A stretch of DNA of 6,260 nt from Clostridiales bacterium (GTDB taxonomy: Bacteria; Bacillota; Sulfobacillia; UBA995; UBA9673): positions 1 through 6,260 of the forward strand of contig DPMO01000299.1 of assembly GCA_003541445.1 (NCBI GenBank), given 5' to 3'. The notes under the pieces were generated by a model. The model was not told where the DNA came from and ran no database searches. It worked only from the letters and a program-made list of their open reading frames with translations. The position numbers were made by a program, and so were the translations under genes. Positions 1 through 5,691 of this stretch are shown in pieces. The number at the start of each line of letters is the position of its first letter. Positions within the stretch are counted from its first letter, which is position 1.

Positions 1-212
1 TTGGAGAACAGCGCGGAGGGGAAGCCGGCCCGGGAGGCCGGGACCCGCGCCCTGAGCCGCGAGGGGGCCGCGAAGGGGTCGCCCTGGACGTGGTCGATGT
101 AGAGGGTCCAGCCCGGGAACCCGTAGGCACCCTCGATGTCCTTGTAGGCCTTGTAGCCCCGCCCGTCAATCCGGGTGAGCGTCCGGCGGAGTTCGTCGGC
201 GTCTCTCAGTAT
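1..212 (-). CDS. ABC-class predicted ATPase, N-terminal fragment (runs off left edge)
   Basis: About 70 N-terminal residues are visible; the rest lies beyond position 1. They read as IDGRGYKAYKDIEGAYG, then TLYIDHVQGDPFAAPSR. This matches my memory of the N-terminus of the 'predicted ATPase of the ABC class' family (COG3044/PF09818), cytoplasmic proteins of unknown role whose Walker motifs lie further downstream. The start is odd. The family-like sequence begins immediately after ATA (212-210) and CTG (209-207), and a GGAGG ribosome binding site lies at 221-225, 8 bases before ATA and 11 before CTG. There is no ATG, GTG or TTG in frame until a TTG at 327-329, which lacks a ribosome binding site and would add an Arg/Pro-rich peptide unlike the family. 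I end the gene at the ATA; CTG is equally possible. It is in the same direction as the deacetylase gene and 156 bp downstream of it. Confidence 0.8.
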   Translation of the reverse strand, partial: MLRDADELRRTLTRIDGRGYKAYKDIEGAYGFPGWTLYIDHVQGDPFAAPSRLRARVPASRAGFPSALFS

Positions 213-368
213 TGCGTGTCCCTCCAGTCGTCCACCCCGCCCGGTCCGGGGGCGCCCTCGCCGGTAGGATGTGACGGGGAGGACAGGGGCACACTTTCGA
301 TGGTCGGGCCTGTGAGTTCCTGCCGGCAAGGCCGGGGCCGTGCGGGCTGGTGGGGCCGGGCCCCGCCG
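213..368. other. Intergenic region between deacetylase and ABC-class ATPase genes
   Basis: A 156-bp gap between two minus-strand genes. It holds a short hairpin, CCGGC-AAG-GCCGG at 323-335, and the palindrome GGGGCCGGGCCCC near 353-365. Neither is followed by a T-run on the minus strand, so I cannot call a terminator. I see no convincing -35/-10 pair for the ATPase gene; a promoter may be present but is not recognisable by eye. Confidence 0.4.
221..225 (-). promoter_or_regulatory. Ribosome binding site of the ABC-class ATPase gene
   Basis: GGAGG on the minus strand. It supports a start at ATA 212-210 (8-base spacer) or CTG 209-207 (11-base spacer), and argues against the distant in-frame TTG at 327-329. 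Confidence 0.6.
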
Positions 369-1154
369 CTACGGACCGGCTCCGTCACCGGTCTCGGCGC
401 CCATCCTGATGAGCTCGCTCACGGTGACGCATCTGTAGCCGTTCTCGTGCAGCCACTCGAGGATGATGTCGAGCGCCTCCTTCATCTTCTCCCCTTTCTG
501 CCCGGCCGCATCGTGCATGAGGACGATGTCGCCGGGTTTGATGAGACCGCACACGCGGGAGGCGAGCCGGCGGGCGTCCGGGGTCAGCCAGTCGCGGCTG
601 TCGAGGGAGCAGCGGATGACCGTGTAGCCCCTGGACTGGACGATACGTAGGGATACCTCGTCGTGGACGAGGTAGGGGAAGCGGAAGAGGGTCGGGCGGA
701 CCCCGAGGACCCTCTCCAGGACGGCCTCGCTGCGGTCGAGTTCCCTGCGGACGGTTTCGGCACTCACCCCTCTGAGGGCCCTGTGGCTGTAGCCGTGTGA
801 GGCTATCTCGTGGCCGTCGGCGGCCACCTGCCGGGCGACGTCGGCGTACTTCACGGCCACGACCCCGGTCAGGAAGAAGGTGCACCTGACCGAGTGCTTC
901 CGGAGAGCCTCGAGAACGGCCGGGGTAACCTCGGGGTCCGGGCCGTCGTCGAAGGTGATGGCCACGACCTTGGTCTCGACAGGGACCGAATAGACGATGC
1001 CGTCATACGTTCCGTGCCCGTATCCCCTGATCCACGGGATTGACCCGGCCTCGGGCAACTGGAGCCAGAGGTAGAGCAGCACGGTGGAAACCAGGGCCGC
1101 TCTCACCCAATGGCCGGTTCCCCTCAACCTTTGACCTGTGCCGGCTCGGGTCAA
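369..1154 (-). CDS. Membrane-anchored polysaccharide deacetylase (CE4/NodB domain)
   Basis: A 261-residue carbohydrate esterase family 4 protein, predicted to remove N-acetyl groups from an amino-sugar polymer or glycolipid outside the membrane using a divalent metal. Residues 17-33 form one hydrophobic segment after a basic N-terminus, without an obvious cleavage site, so I read a signal anchor. The NodB motifs are all present: TFDDGPD (catalytic base D69, metal ligand D70), SHGYSH (metal ligands H120 and H124), RFPY at 158-161, SLDSRDW (D188, W189) and LMHD (H214, D215). Motif 3 lacks the glycine usual in RPPYG. I chose the TTG start because GAGGTGA lies 6 bases upstream; a GTG 48 bases inside has a poorer site and would remove the basic residues before the anchor. 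It lies 100 bp downstream of the ArsR gene on the same strand. The family call is firm; the substrate is unknown. Confidence 0.92.
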   Translation of the reverse strand: MTRAGTGQRLRGTGHWVRAALVSTVLLYLWLQLPEAGSIPWIRGYGHGTYDGIVYSVPVETKVVAITFDDGPDPEVTPAVLEALRKHSVRCTFFLTGVVAVKYADVARQVAADGHEIASHGYSHRALRGVSAETVRRELDRSEAVLERVLGVRPTLFRFPYLVHDEVSLRIVQSRGYTVIRCSLDSRDWLTPDARRLASRVCGLIKPGDIVLMHDAAGQKGEKMKEALDIILEWLHENGYRCVTVSELIRMGAETGDGAGP

Positions 1155-1160
1155 CAGGGT

Positions 1161-1167
1161 TCACCTC
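1161..1167 (-). promoter_or_regulatory. Ribosome binding site of the deacetylase gene
   Basis: GAGGTGA on the minus strand, 6 bases before the TTG at 1154-1152. This decides in favour of the TTG start over the internal GTG. Confidence 0.65.
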
Positions 1168-1177
1168 GTCGCTGACC

Positions 1178-1226
1178 CTATATGCCGCCTAGGCGCCGGT
1201 TCTTCCCGACCCGGGTCTGCACCCGG
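1178..1226. promoter_or_regulatory. Inverted repeats and ArsR half-site candidate upstream of the deacetylase
   Basis: The 97-bp gap after the ArsR stop codon contains three signals. A hairpin CCGGGT-CTGC-ACCCGG lies at 1211-1226, without a T-run. A perfect 10-bp palindrome CGCCTAGGCG lies at 1186-1195. The AT-rich heptamer TATATGC lies at 1179-1185 and is identical to part of the operator candidate in front of arsR. On the minus strand this heptamer reads GCATATAGG, a weak -10-like sequence without a recognisable -35. The deacetylase may be co-transcribed with arsR, or read from a weak promoter here under the same repressor. I cannot decide between these from sequence. Confidence 0.35.
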
Positions 1227-1254
1227 CCGCTCCTCCCCCTGACCCCCTGTGCAC

Positions 1255-1599
1255 CTAGCACTCGTCGCGGCAGACCTCGCCGTCGGCGGTCAGGGTCAGG
1301 AGTCCCCCGACCGTCTTCCGGGCGCTCGCGACGGCCTCCGGGTCGAGAAAGTAGTGCACGCGGGGACCGCGGCGCTCTCCTCGCACGAGACCGACGTCCT
1401 TCAGGACCCGGAGGTGCTGGGACACGGCCGGCTGGCTGACGCCGAGGCGTCGGGCCAGGGCTCCGACGCACAGAGGCTTGGTCTCGTCTTGCCGGGACAG
1501 AAGCCTCACCAGGGCGAGCCGTGTGGGGTCGCTGAGAACGGCGAAGAGCCTCGCCGCCTCCTCGATGGGGCCGTCTGTGACGGTCTTGCCCTCTGCCAC
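1255..1599 (-). CDS. ArsR/SmtB-family winged-helix repressor
   Basis: A 114-residue protein, the usual size for this family of dimeric, metal- or thiol-responsive DNA-binding repressors. Residues 13-34 contain the typical opening helix and DPTRL motif. Residues 43-66 carry the helix-turn-helix, with recognition helix QPAVSQHLRVLK. The wing is GERRGPRVHYFL at 74-85. The classical ArsR/CadC metal site is ELCVCDL; here it reads PLCVGAL, keeping only C44. Two further cysteines, C110 and C114, form a CxxxC at the extreme C-terminus. A C44/C110/C114 site would be unlike the textbook E. coli ArsR site, so the inducer cannot be named. The GTG start is supported by GGAGGT at 1608-1613, 8 bases upstream. 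No arsenic, cadmium or efflux gene is nearby; it sits between a deacetylase and a divergent glycosyltransferase operon. Its upstream region holds a palindrome suited to autorepression. Confidence 0.92.
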   Translation of the reverse strand: MAEGKTVTDGPIEEAARLFAVLSDPTRLALVRLLSRQDETKPLCVGALARRLGVSQPAVSQHLRVLKDVGLVRGERRGPRVHYFLDPEAVASARKTVGGLLTLTADGEVCRDEC

Positions 1600-1659
1600 A
1601 GTCTGTGACCTCCTCTGCTTCTCCCTCCCGCTCCCGGTGGCGCGGAGGGGAGCCCGCTT

Positions 1660-1704
1660 AGTATATGCGCATACCCTTATACGCTACCATGCCCTGGTTG
1701 TCCT
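1660..1704 (-). promoter_or_regulatory. arsR promoter with overlapping palindromic operator candidate
   Basis: On the minus strand, AGGACA (1704-1699) and TATAAG (1681-1676) are separated by 17 bases and match the sigma-70-type -35 and -10 at four and five positions. A second -10-like TATACT lies at 1665-1660. Between and over these is the perfect palindrome TATGCGCATA (1664-1673), flanked by an outer inverted pair GTATA (1661-1665) and TATAC (1678-1682). AT-rich palindromes over the promoter are typical ArsR/SmtB operators, so this is probably where the repressor binds to control its own gene. The element stands out in an otherwise GC-rich region. That ArsR binds here is inferred. Confidence 0.55.
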
Positions 1705-1742
1705 GCCGAAACCCACCGGCTGTCTGCTGTTTCTCTTTGAAG

Positions 1743-1819
1743 ACCAGCGGGCCCCGGTCCGCGACGGCCCGCGGGCTGACGCGTCCAGGTGCGGTTGCCG
1801 GGGACCGGTCGGTGCTGGT
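1743..1819 (+). other. Cluster of inverted repeats in the divergent intergenic region
   Basis: The 313-bp gap 1600-1912 contains no credible gene. Its left part is the arsR leader and promoter. In the middle, ACCAGC (1743-1748) can pair with GCTGGT (1814-1819), and CCGGTCC (1754-1760) with GGACCGG (1802-1808). They enclose two perfect palindromes, GCCCGCGGGC (1767-1776) and GACGCGTC (1778-1785). A small hairpin GGAAC-GGAG-GTTCC (1876-1889) follows just before the glycosyltransferase ribosome binding site. This could be a folded leader RNA or protein binding sites, or chance in GC-rich DNA. It matches no riboswitch class I recognise. Confidence 0.3.
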
Positions 1820-1824
1820 AGGCT
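1795..1824 (+). promoter_or_regulatory. Candidate promoter of the glycosyltransferase operon
   Basis: TTGCCG (1795-1800) and TAGGCT (1819-1824) lie 18 bases apart, a weak but plausible -35/-10 pair of the sort found in GC-rich genomes. It would start transcription about 80 bases before the glycosyltransferase ATG. A promoter further left, nearer the arsR operator, cannot be excluded. Confidence 0.3.
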
Positions 1825-1912
1825 GGTGTCGAGGAGCCGAACCTGGAAGGCATGAGAGAGACGTCGTCCCCTGGAGGAACGGAGGTTCCCGATGGGAGAG
1901 GAGTGAGGAAAG

Positions 1913-3172
1913 ATGCTTCTGAGCGTCTTTCAGGTTCTCGTCGCTGCCAGCTGGATTTACTGGCTCACGGCCTGCTGGCTCACCCGCGCCTTCTTCCGGT
2001 CCCCGCTCCCTCCGCGCGGGAAGCCCGGTTTCACGCCTCCGGTGTCCGTGCTCAAGCCGGTGCGCGGCGTGGACTTCGAGGCCTACGAGAACTTCAAGAG
2101 CTTCTGCCTCCAGGACTACCCTGAATACGAGATACTCTTCGGCGTGGACGAGCCGGACGACCCGGTGGTCCCGGTCATCCACCGGCTCCAGCGCGACCAC
2201 CCCGAACTCAGCATCCGCCTTGTCGTCGCCAAGCCGATGGGGGCCAACCGGAAGGCCGCCGTCCTCTACCAGCTGACCTCGGCGGCGAGACACGACATCC
2301 TGGTCATCAGTGACAGTGACATGCGGGTGAGACCGGATTACCTCAGGCGGGTCGTGGCCCCGCTCGCCGACAGGCGTGTGGGTCTCGTCACCTGCCCCTA
2401 CATCGGGGAGGAGGCGCACAGTCTTCCGGCCCGCCTCGAGGCCCTCTACATGGGCGTGACCTTCCTCCCCTCGGTGATCGTCGCCCGGCGGGTCCTGTCC
2501 ATGCGTTTCGCCCTCGGGGCGTCTCTCGCCCTTCGGCGCACGGACCTCGAGCGCATCGGGGGCTACGCGGCCCTTGTCGACTACCTGGCAGAGGACTACC
2601 AGGTCGGCGTACGCCTTTCGGCCCTGGGGCTGAAGGTCCACCTTTCCGATTACGTCATGACGAGTATCCTCGGGCCCACGACCTTCCACGAGGAATGGGA
2701 CCGGGAGGTCAGGTGGGCGCGCGCCAGCCGGGTCAGCCGTCCCAGGGAGTACCCGGGGCTCATCCTCTCCTTCAGCACACCGCTGGCCGGGGCTCTGGCC
2801 TGGCTCTCGGGCTTCTCACCGGCCGCCGTGCAGGCCCTCGCCGTCAGCCTCGTCCTCCGGTGGGCCGTCGGGTGGCTCGTCTCCGGTTACACCGGTGACA
2901 GGGTCTCGCGCCGCTCACTGGTCTGGCTTCCCGTCCGCGACGTGCTCACCGCTCTGGTCTGGCTGGCCGCGGGCATCGGGCATCACGTCGTCTGGCGTGG
3001 GGAGCACTACGAACTCGAGCGCGGAGGTCTGATGAGGCGGGTCACCCCGCTCTCGGTCCACTTCGAGGAGGGAGGGGAGGAAGGGGATGTGCCGGATGGT
3101 CTTGAGGACGGTGGTGAGGGGACTCGACTTCCTCCTGCGGCGGGCCTGCGGCATCCGAGAGTTCACCCGTGA
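1913..3172 (+). CDS. GT21-type membrane glycosyltransferase (ceramide glucosyltransferase / HpnI-like)
   Basis: A 419-residue GT-A-fold enzyme resembling HpnI and ceramide glucosyltransferases, which move a sugar from a nucleotide donor to a membrane lipid. Residues 3-25 form a membrane segment, then VSVLKPVRGVD opens the catalytic domain. The GT21 signature is complete: DSD at 134-136 (metal and UDP-sugar binding), D228 in LAEDYQ as the likely catalytic base, and R264-x-x-R267-W268. Hydrophobic segments follow at about 285-325 and 335-360, then the family-typical WRGEHYEL end. The ATG has GAGG 4 bases upstream. The last 27 or so residues overlap the next gene in another frame, are low-complexity and do not look like the family, so the functional protein probably ends near residue 390. 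It is first in a plus-strand operon with a YkoP-like gene, divergent from a deacetylase. In hopanoid pathways HpnI adds N-acetylglucosamine that HpnK then deacetylates; a similar pairing is possible here. The lipid acceptor is unknown. Confidence 0.88.
   Translation: MLLSVFQVLVAASWIYWLTACWLTRAFFRSPLPPRGKPGFTPPVSVLKPVRGVDFEAYENFKSFCLQDYPEYEILFGVDEPDDPVVPVIHRLQRDHPELSIRLVVAKPMGANRKAAVLYQLTSAARHDILVISDSDMRVRPDYLRRVVAPLADRRVGLVTCPYIGEEAHSLPARLEALYMGVTFLPSVIVARRVLSMRFALGASLALRRTDLERIGGYAALVDYLAEDYQVGVRLSALGLKVHLSDYVMTSILGPTTFHEEWDREVRWARASRVSRPREYPGLILSFSTPLAGALAWLSGFSPAAVQALAVSLVLRWAVGWLVSGYTGDRVSRRSLVWLPVRDVLTALVWLAAGIGHHVVWRGEHYELERGGLMRRVTPLSVHFEEGGEEGDVPDGLEDGGEGTRLPPAAGLRHPRVHP
3076..3080 (+). 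promoter_or_regulatory. Ribosome binding site of the YkoP-like gene, inside the glycosyltransferase gene
   Basis: GGAGG, 6 bases before the ATG at 3087, within a purine-rich run at 3066-3086. The run encodes the Glu/Gly-rich tail of the glycosyltransferase in the other frame. This supports the 3087 start and hence a long gene overlap with likely translational coupling. Confidence 0.65.
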
Positions 3173-3746
3173 CCCCGATTGCATCCTGCGTCTCTCCGTG
3201 GGGAGGTGTGGGCGCGACCTGGTCCTTTCGGACGGGACCACGGTGCGCCGGGGAGAGCCGGTGGGAGACCTTCACCTCTGGAACGAGAGGGTCCCGTCGA
3301 TGCCTCCGGGAGGCCCCGACCTGGCGTGGGGTCTGGCCTTCGGGCGACGGATGAGGCGCTCCCTGGCGCTTCTGGCCCGGGCGGTCGAGGACGACCCTAA
3401 GCTTCGCCGCCTCAAAGCCTTCCGGGCGGCGGGTTCGGTGATGGGGTCGGCCCTCCCCAGGGCCGTGGCCGCCCTCGCGGCGCGGCTGGGCTTCGACGTC
3501 GTCGAGCCGGAGGGCCCGCGGGGACCTTGGCCGCGCTTCGTCGAGTTCTGGGAGAACGCCTACGCCTTGGCCCTCGTCTGGGCTTTCAATCCCCCGAGCT
3601 TCGAGGCGAAGGCCCTCATGGGGCTTCGCCGGGTCCAGTTATGGATATCGAGGGACAGGCTCATCGACACCCATGCGGGACCGGGGGAGCCTCCGCAGCG
3701 GGAGCCGGAGTCCCGGCGGAGGGGGCCGGAGCCCGGCCGGATGTGA
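3087..3746 (+). CDS. YkoP-like protein of unknown function
   Basis: A 219-residue protein, probably cytoplasmic, with no signal peptide and no clear membrane segment. Residues 34-70 (LRLSVGRC, LVLSDGTTV, GEPVGDLHLWNERV) match the YkoP-like domain as I remember it: a beta-rich start with a 'G-D/E-x-V-G-x-L-H-x-x-N' core, here GEPVGDLHLWN at 56-66. A helical region follows (RRSLALLARAVEDDP) and then ARLGFDVVEP at 132-141. Such domains occur beside, or fused to, polysaccharide deacetylases in Bacillota, and B. subtilis ykoP lies near glycosyltransferase genes. Residues 195-219 are an Arg/Pro/Glu-rich, probably disordered tail. The ATG has GGAGG 6 bases upstream and overlaps the glycosyltransferase gene by 86 bp in another frame. 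The context suggests an accessory role in the same glycan pathway. The biochemical function is unknown, and the family assignment is from memory rather than a search. Confidence 0.75.
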   Translation: MCRMVLRTVVRGLDFLLRRACGIREFTRDPDCILRLSVGRCGRDLVLSDGTTVRRGEPVGDLHLWNERVPSMPPGGPDLAWGLAFGRRMRRSLALLARAVEDDPKLRRLKAFRAAGSVMGSALPRAVAALAARLGFDVVEPEGPRGPWPRFVEFWENAYALALVWAFNPPSFEAKALMGLRRVQLWISRDRLIDTHAGPGEPPQREPESRRRGPEPGRM

Positions 3747-3789
3747 TGCAGGGACGCCCCAGGAGCGCCTGTGCTGGGGTCTTCGCCGG

Positions 3790-3795
3790 AAGGAG
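3790..3795 (+). promoter_or_regulatory. Ribosome binding site of the oxidoreductase gene
   Basis: AAGGAG, 9 bases before GTG 3805 but directly abutting ATG 3796 with no spacer. The spacing selects the GTG, which also places the conserved KGYAGRILRVDL at the N-terminus as in relatives. Confidence 0.6.
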
Positions 3796-3804
3796 ATGTG
3801 TGGA

Positions 3805-5673
3805 GTGCTGAAAGGCTACGCCGGACGCATCCTACGGGTCGACCTCTCCACGGGGACGGCCGACAGCGAGGCTGTCCCCGAGGAGTGGGCCCGGGCGTTC
3901 TTCGGAGGGCGCGGGTTCGCCGCAGACCTCCTGGCGCGCGAGCTCGCCGCCGGCACGGACCCTCTCGGCCCGGGCAACAAGTTCGTCATCGCCACCGGTC
4001 CCCTGGCCGGAAGCGGTGTCGCCGGCTCGACGCGGCACATCACCGCCTGCCGGTCCCCGCTCACCAGCGGCTGGGGTGAGGCCAACGCCGCGGGCCGGTT
4101 CGGGCCCATGATGAAGGCGGCCGGCTTCGACGCCATCGTCGTGGAGGGGCGGGCCGAGAGGCCCGTCTACCTCTGGGTCACCGGCGGCCGGGTCGAGATC
4201 CGCGATGCGTCCGGCGTGTGGGGGCTCTTCACCGCCGACGCCCGCGAGGCCCTTCTCCGGGAGACGCATCCGGGAGCGGAGGCGGCCGTCATCGGTCCGG
4301 CCGGCGAGCGGGGCTGTCTCTTCGCCTGTGTCATCAGCGAGAACGACCGGGCCGCCGGCCGTAGCGGGACGGGGGCGGTCATGGGGTCCAAGAACCTGAA
4401 GGCGGTCGTCGTCCACGGGGAGGACCCCGCGCCGGTCCACGACGAAGAGCGCCTGGCCGCCCTCCGGAAAGAGATCGTCCGCCTCTGCCTGGAGCACCCG
4501 AACTGCAGGGGGCTCCGGGAGAACGGGACGGCCAACGGCATCGGCCCGCACGACGCCCTCGGGATGTTCCCCCACCGCAACTTCCGTGAGGGCACCTCCC
4601 CGCGCGTCGGCGAGGTGGACGGACCGACCATGACGCGGACCATCCTCTCCGGCCGGAAGGCCTGCCGGGGCTGTCCGGTGGCCTGCCGGCGGGTGGTGGA
4701 GGTCAGGGAGGGGCCCTTCGCCGTCGACCCGCGCTACGGCGGGCCGGAGCTCGAGACCATCGGCGCCCTCGGGACGTGCGTGGGTCTCTACGACCTCAGG
4801 GCCATCGCCAAGGCGAACGAGCTGTGCAACAAGTACGGTCTGGACACTATCAACACCGGGCTTTCCATCGCCTGGGCCATGGAGTGCTCGGAGCGCGGCA
4901 TCCTCACCCGGGCGGACGCGGGCGGCCTCGACCTCACATGGGGGAACGCGGAGACCGTTCTCGCCCTGATCAGACAGATTGCCGAGGGTGAGGGGCTGGG
5001 CGCCCTGCTCGGCAAGGGCCTCAAGGCGGCGTCCGCCGAGGTCGGCCGGGGCAGTGAGGAGTTCGCCATGCAGGTGAAGAACCAGGCCTTCCCCGTGCAC
5101 ATGCCGCGGGGCAAGGTCGGCCAGGGCCTGTCCTACGCGACGTCGAACCGGGGCGCCTGCCACACCCAGGGCATCCACGACACGAGCATCGAGGCCGGGA
5201 AGACGGCCCCGGAGATCGGCTTCACCGACCGCTACCGGGGCCTTTCGAGCCGGTCCAAGGAGCTGAAAGCGGAGGTCGAGGCCCTGGCCCAGAACTACCG
5301 GGCCGCCCAGGACAGCCTCATCGTCTGCCGTTTCACCTCCTGGGACTACGGCCCGACGACCCCGGCGATGCTCTGCGAGGTCCTCCACGCCGTCACCGGG
5401 TGGGACGTCACCCCCGAAGAGCTGATGCTCGTCGGGGAGAGGGTCTTCAATCTCTGCCGTCTCTTCAACCTGAGGGAAGGCTTCGGCCGGAAGGACGACA
5501 CCCTTCCCACCCGGTGCGGCACCAACCTCCCGGAGGGGCCGTGCAGGGACTCGGTCATCACCAAGGCCGACCTCGACCGGATGCTCGACGAATATTACGA
5601 CTTCCGCGGCTGGACCCGGGACGGGGTGCCCACGGACGAGACCCTGCGGCGCCTGGGTCTCCAGAGACTGTGA
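3805..5673 (+). CDS. Aldehyde:ferredoxin oxidoreductase (tungstopterin/Fe4S4 enzyme)
   Basis: A 622-residue cytoplasmic enzyme of the AOR family, which oxidises aldehydes to acids (or the reverse) with ferredoxin, using a tungsten bis-pyranopterin and one Fe4S4 cluster. The N-terminal domain shows KGYAGRILRVDLSTG, SPLTSGWGEANAAGRFGP and GTGAVMGSKNLKAVVV. Cluster ligands are the CxxCxxxC at C287, C290 and C294, plus C508. The pterin-binding motifs are GLDTINTG (D347) and DSLIVC (D503 to C508). These agree closely in spacing with Pyrococcus AOR as I remember it (C288/C291/C295, C494), and the length is normal. I chose GTG 3805 because of the ribosome binding site at 3790-3795; ATG 3796 would add three residues and has no spacer. 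An in-frame start at 3673 would run inside the YkoP-like gene with an Arg/Pro-rich leader unlike the family. The gene begins 58 bp after the YkoP-like gene, so co-transcription is possible. No ferredoxin, MoaD-like or electron-transfer subunit is in the window. The aldehyde substrate cannot be told. Confidence 0.95.
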   Translation: MLKGYAGRILRVDLSTGTADSEAVPEEWARAFFGGRGFAADLLARELAAGTDPLGPGNKFVIATGPLAGSGVAGSTRHITACRSPLTSGWGEANAAGRFGPMMKAAGFDAIVVEGRAERPVYLWVTGGRVEIRDASGVWGLFTADAREALLRETHPGAEAAVIGPAGERGCLFACVISENDRAAGRSGTGAVMGSKNLKAVVVHGEDPAPVHDEERLAALRKEIVRLCLEHPNCRGLRENGTANGIGPHDALGMFPHRNFREGTSPRVGEVDGPTMTRTILSGRKACRGCPVACRRVVEVREGPFAVDPRYGGPELETIGALGTCVGLYDLRAIAKANELCNKYGLDTINTGLSIAWAMECSERGILTRADAGGLDLTWGNAETVLALIRQIAEGEGLGALLGKGLKAASAEVGRGSEEFAMQVKNQAFPVHMPRGKVGQGLSYATSNRGACHTQGIHDTSIEAGKTAPEIGFTDRYRGLSSRSKELKAEVEALAQNYRAAQDSLIVCRFTSWDYGPTTPAMLCEVLHAVTGWDVTPEELMLVGERVFNLCRLFNLREGFGRKDDTLPTRCGTNLPEGPCRDSVITKADLDRMLDEYYDFRGWTRDGVPTDETLRRLGLQRL

Positions 5674-5691
5674 ACGTCAGGCCGCGAACAA

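Noticed and set aside
353..365. Perfect palindrome GGGGCCGGGCCCC as a terminator for the deacetylase gene
   Set aside because: Only one base separates the arms, so it cannot fold fully as a hairpin, and no T-run follows on the minus strand.
90..650. A 186-codon plus-strand open frame over the left end
   Set aside because: It is antisense to the ABC-class ATPase and deacetylase genes, with no domain or ribosome binding site that I can see.
1178..1471. Open frames on both strands overlapping the ArsR gene
   Set aside because: They are Arg/Pro-rich frame shadows; the ArsR frame has a complete winged-helix domain and a good ribosome binding site.
1852..2124. A 90-codon plus-strand open frame overlapping the glycosyltransferase start, possible leader peptide
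   Set aside because: Its GGAAGG site is only one base from the ATG, and most of it is an out-of-frame reading of the glycosyltransferase N-terminus.
1658..2689. A 343-codon open frame on the minus strand spanning the divergent promoter region and the glycosyltransferase start
   Set aside because: It runs through the regulatory region and antisense to the conserved catalytic domain, with His/Gly/Glu-rich low-complexity sequence and no recognisable domain.
3673..3804. N-terminal extension of the oxidoreductase from an ATG at 3673
   Set aside because: The extension is Arg/Gly/Pro-rich, overlaps the YkoP-like gene and is not seen in the family; the GTG at 3805 has a properly spaced ribosome binding site.
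3832..5388. A 518-codon open frame on the minus strand opposite the oxidoreductase
   Set aside because: It is fully antisense to a well-conserved gene, has Arg/Gly/Ala/Pro-rich shadow composition and shows no family motif. Long antisense open frames are common in GC-rich genes.
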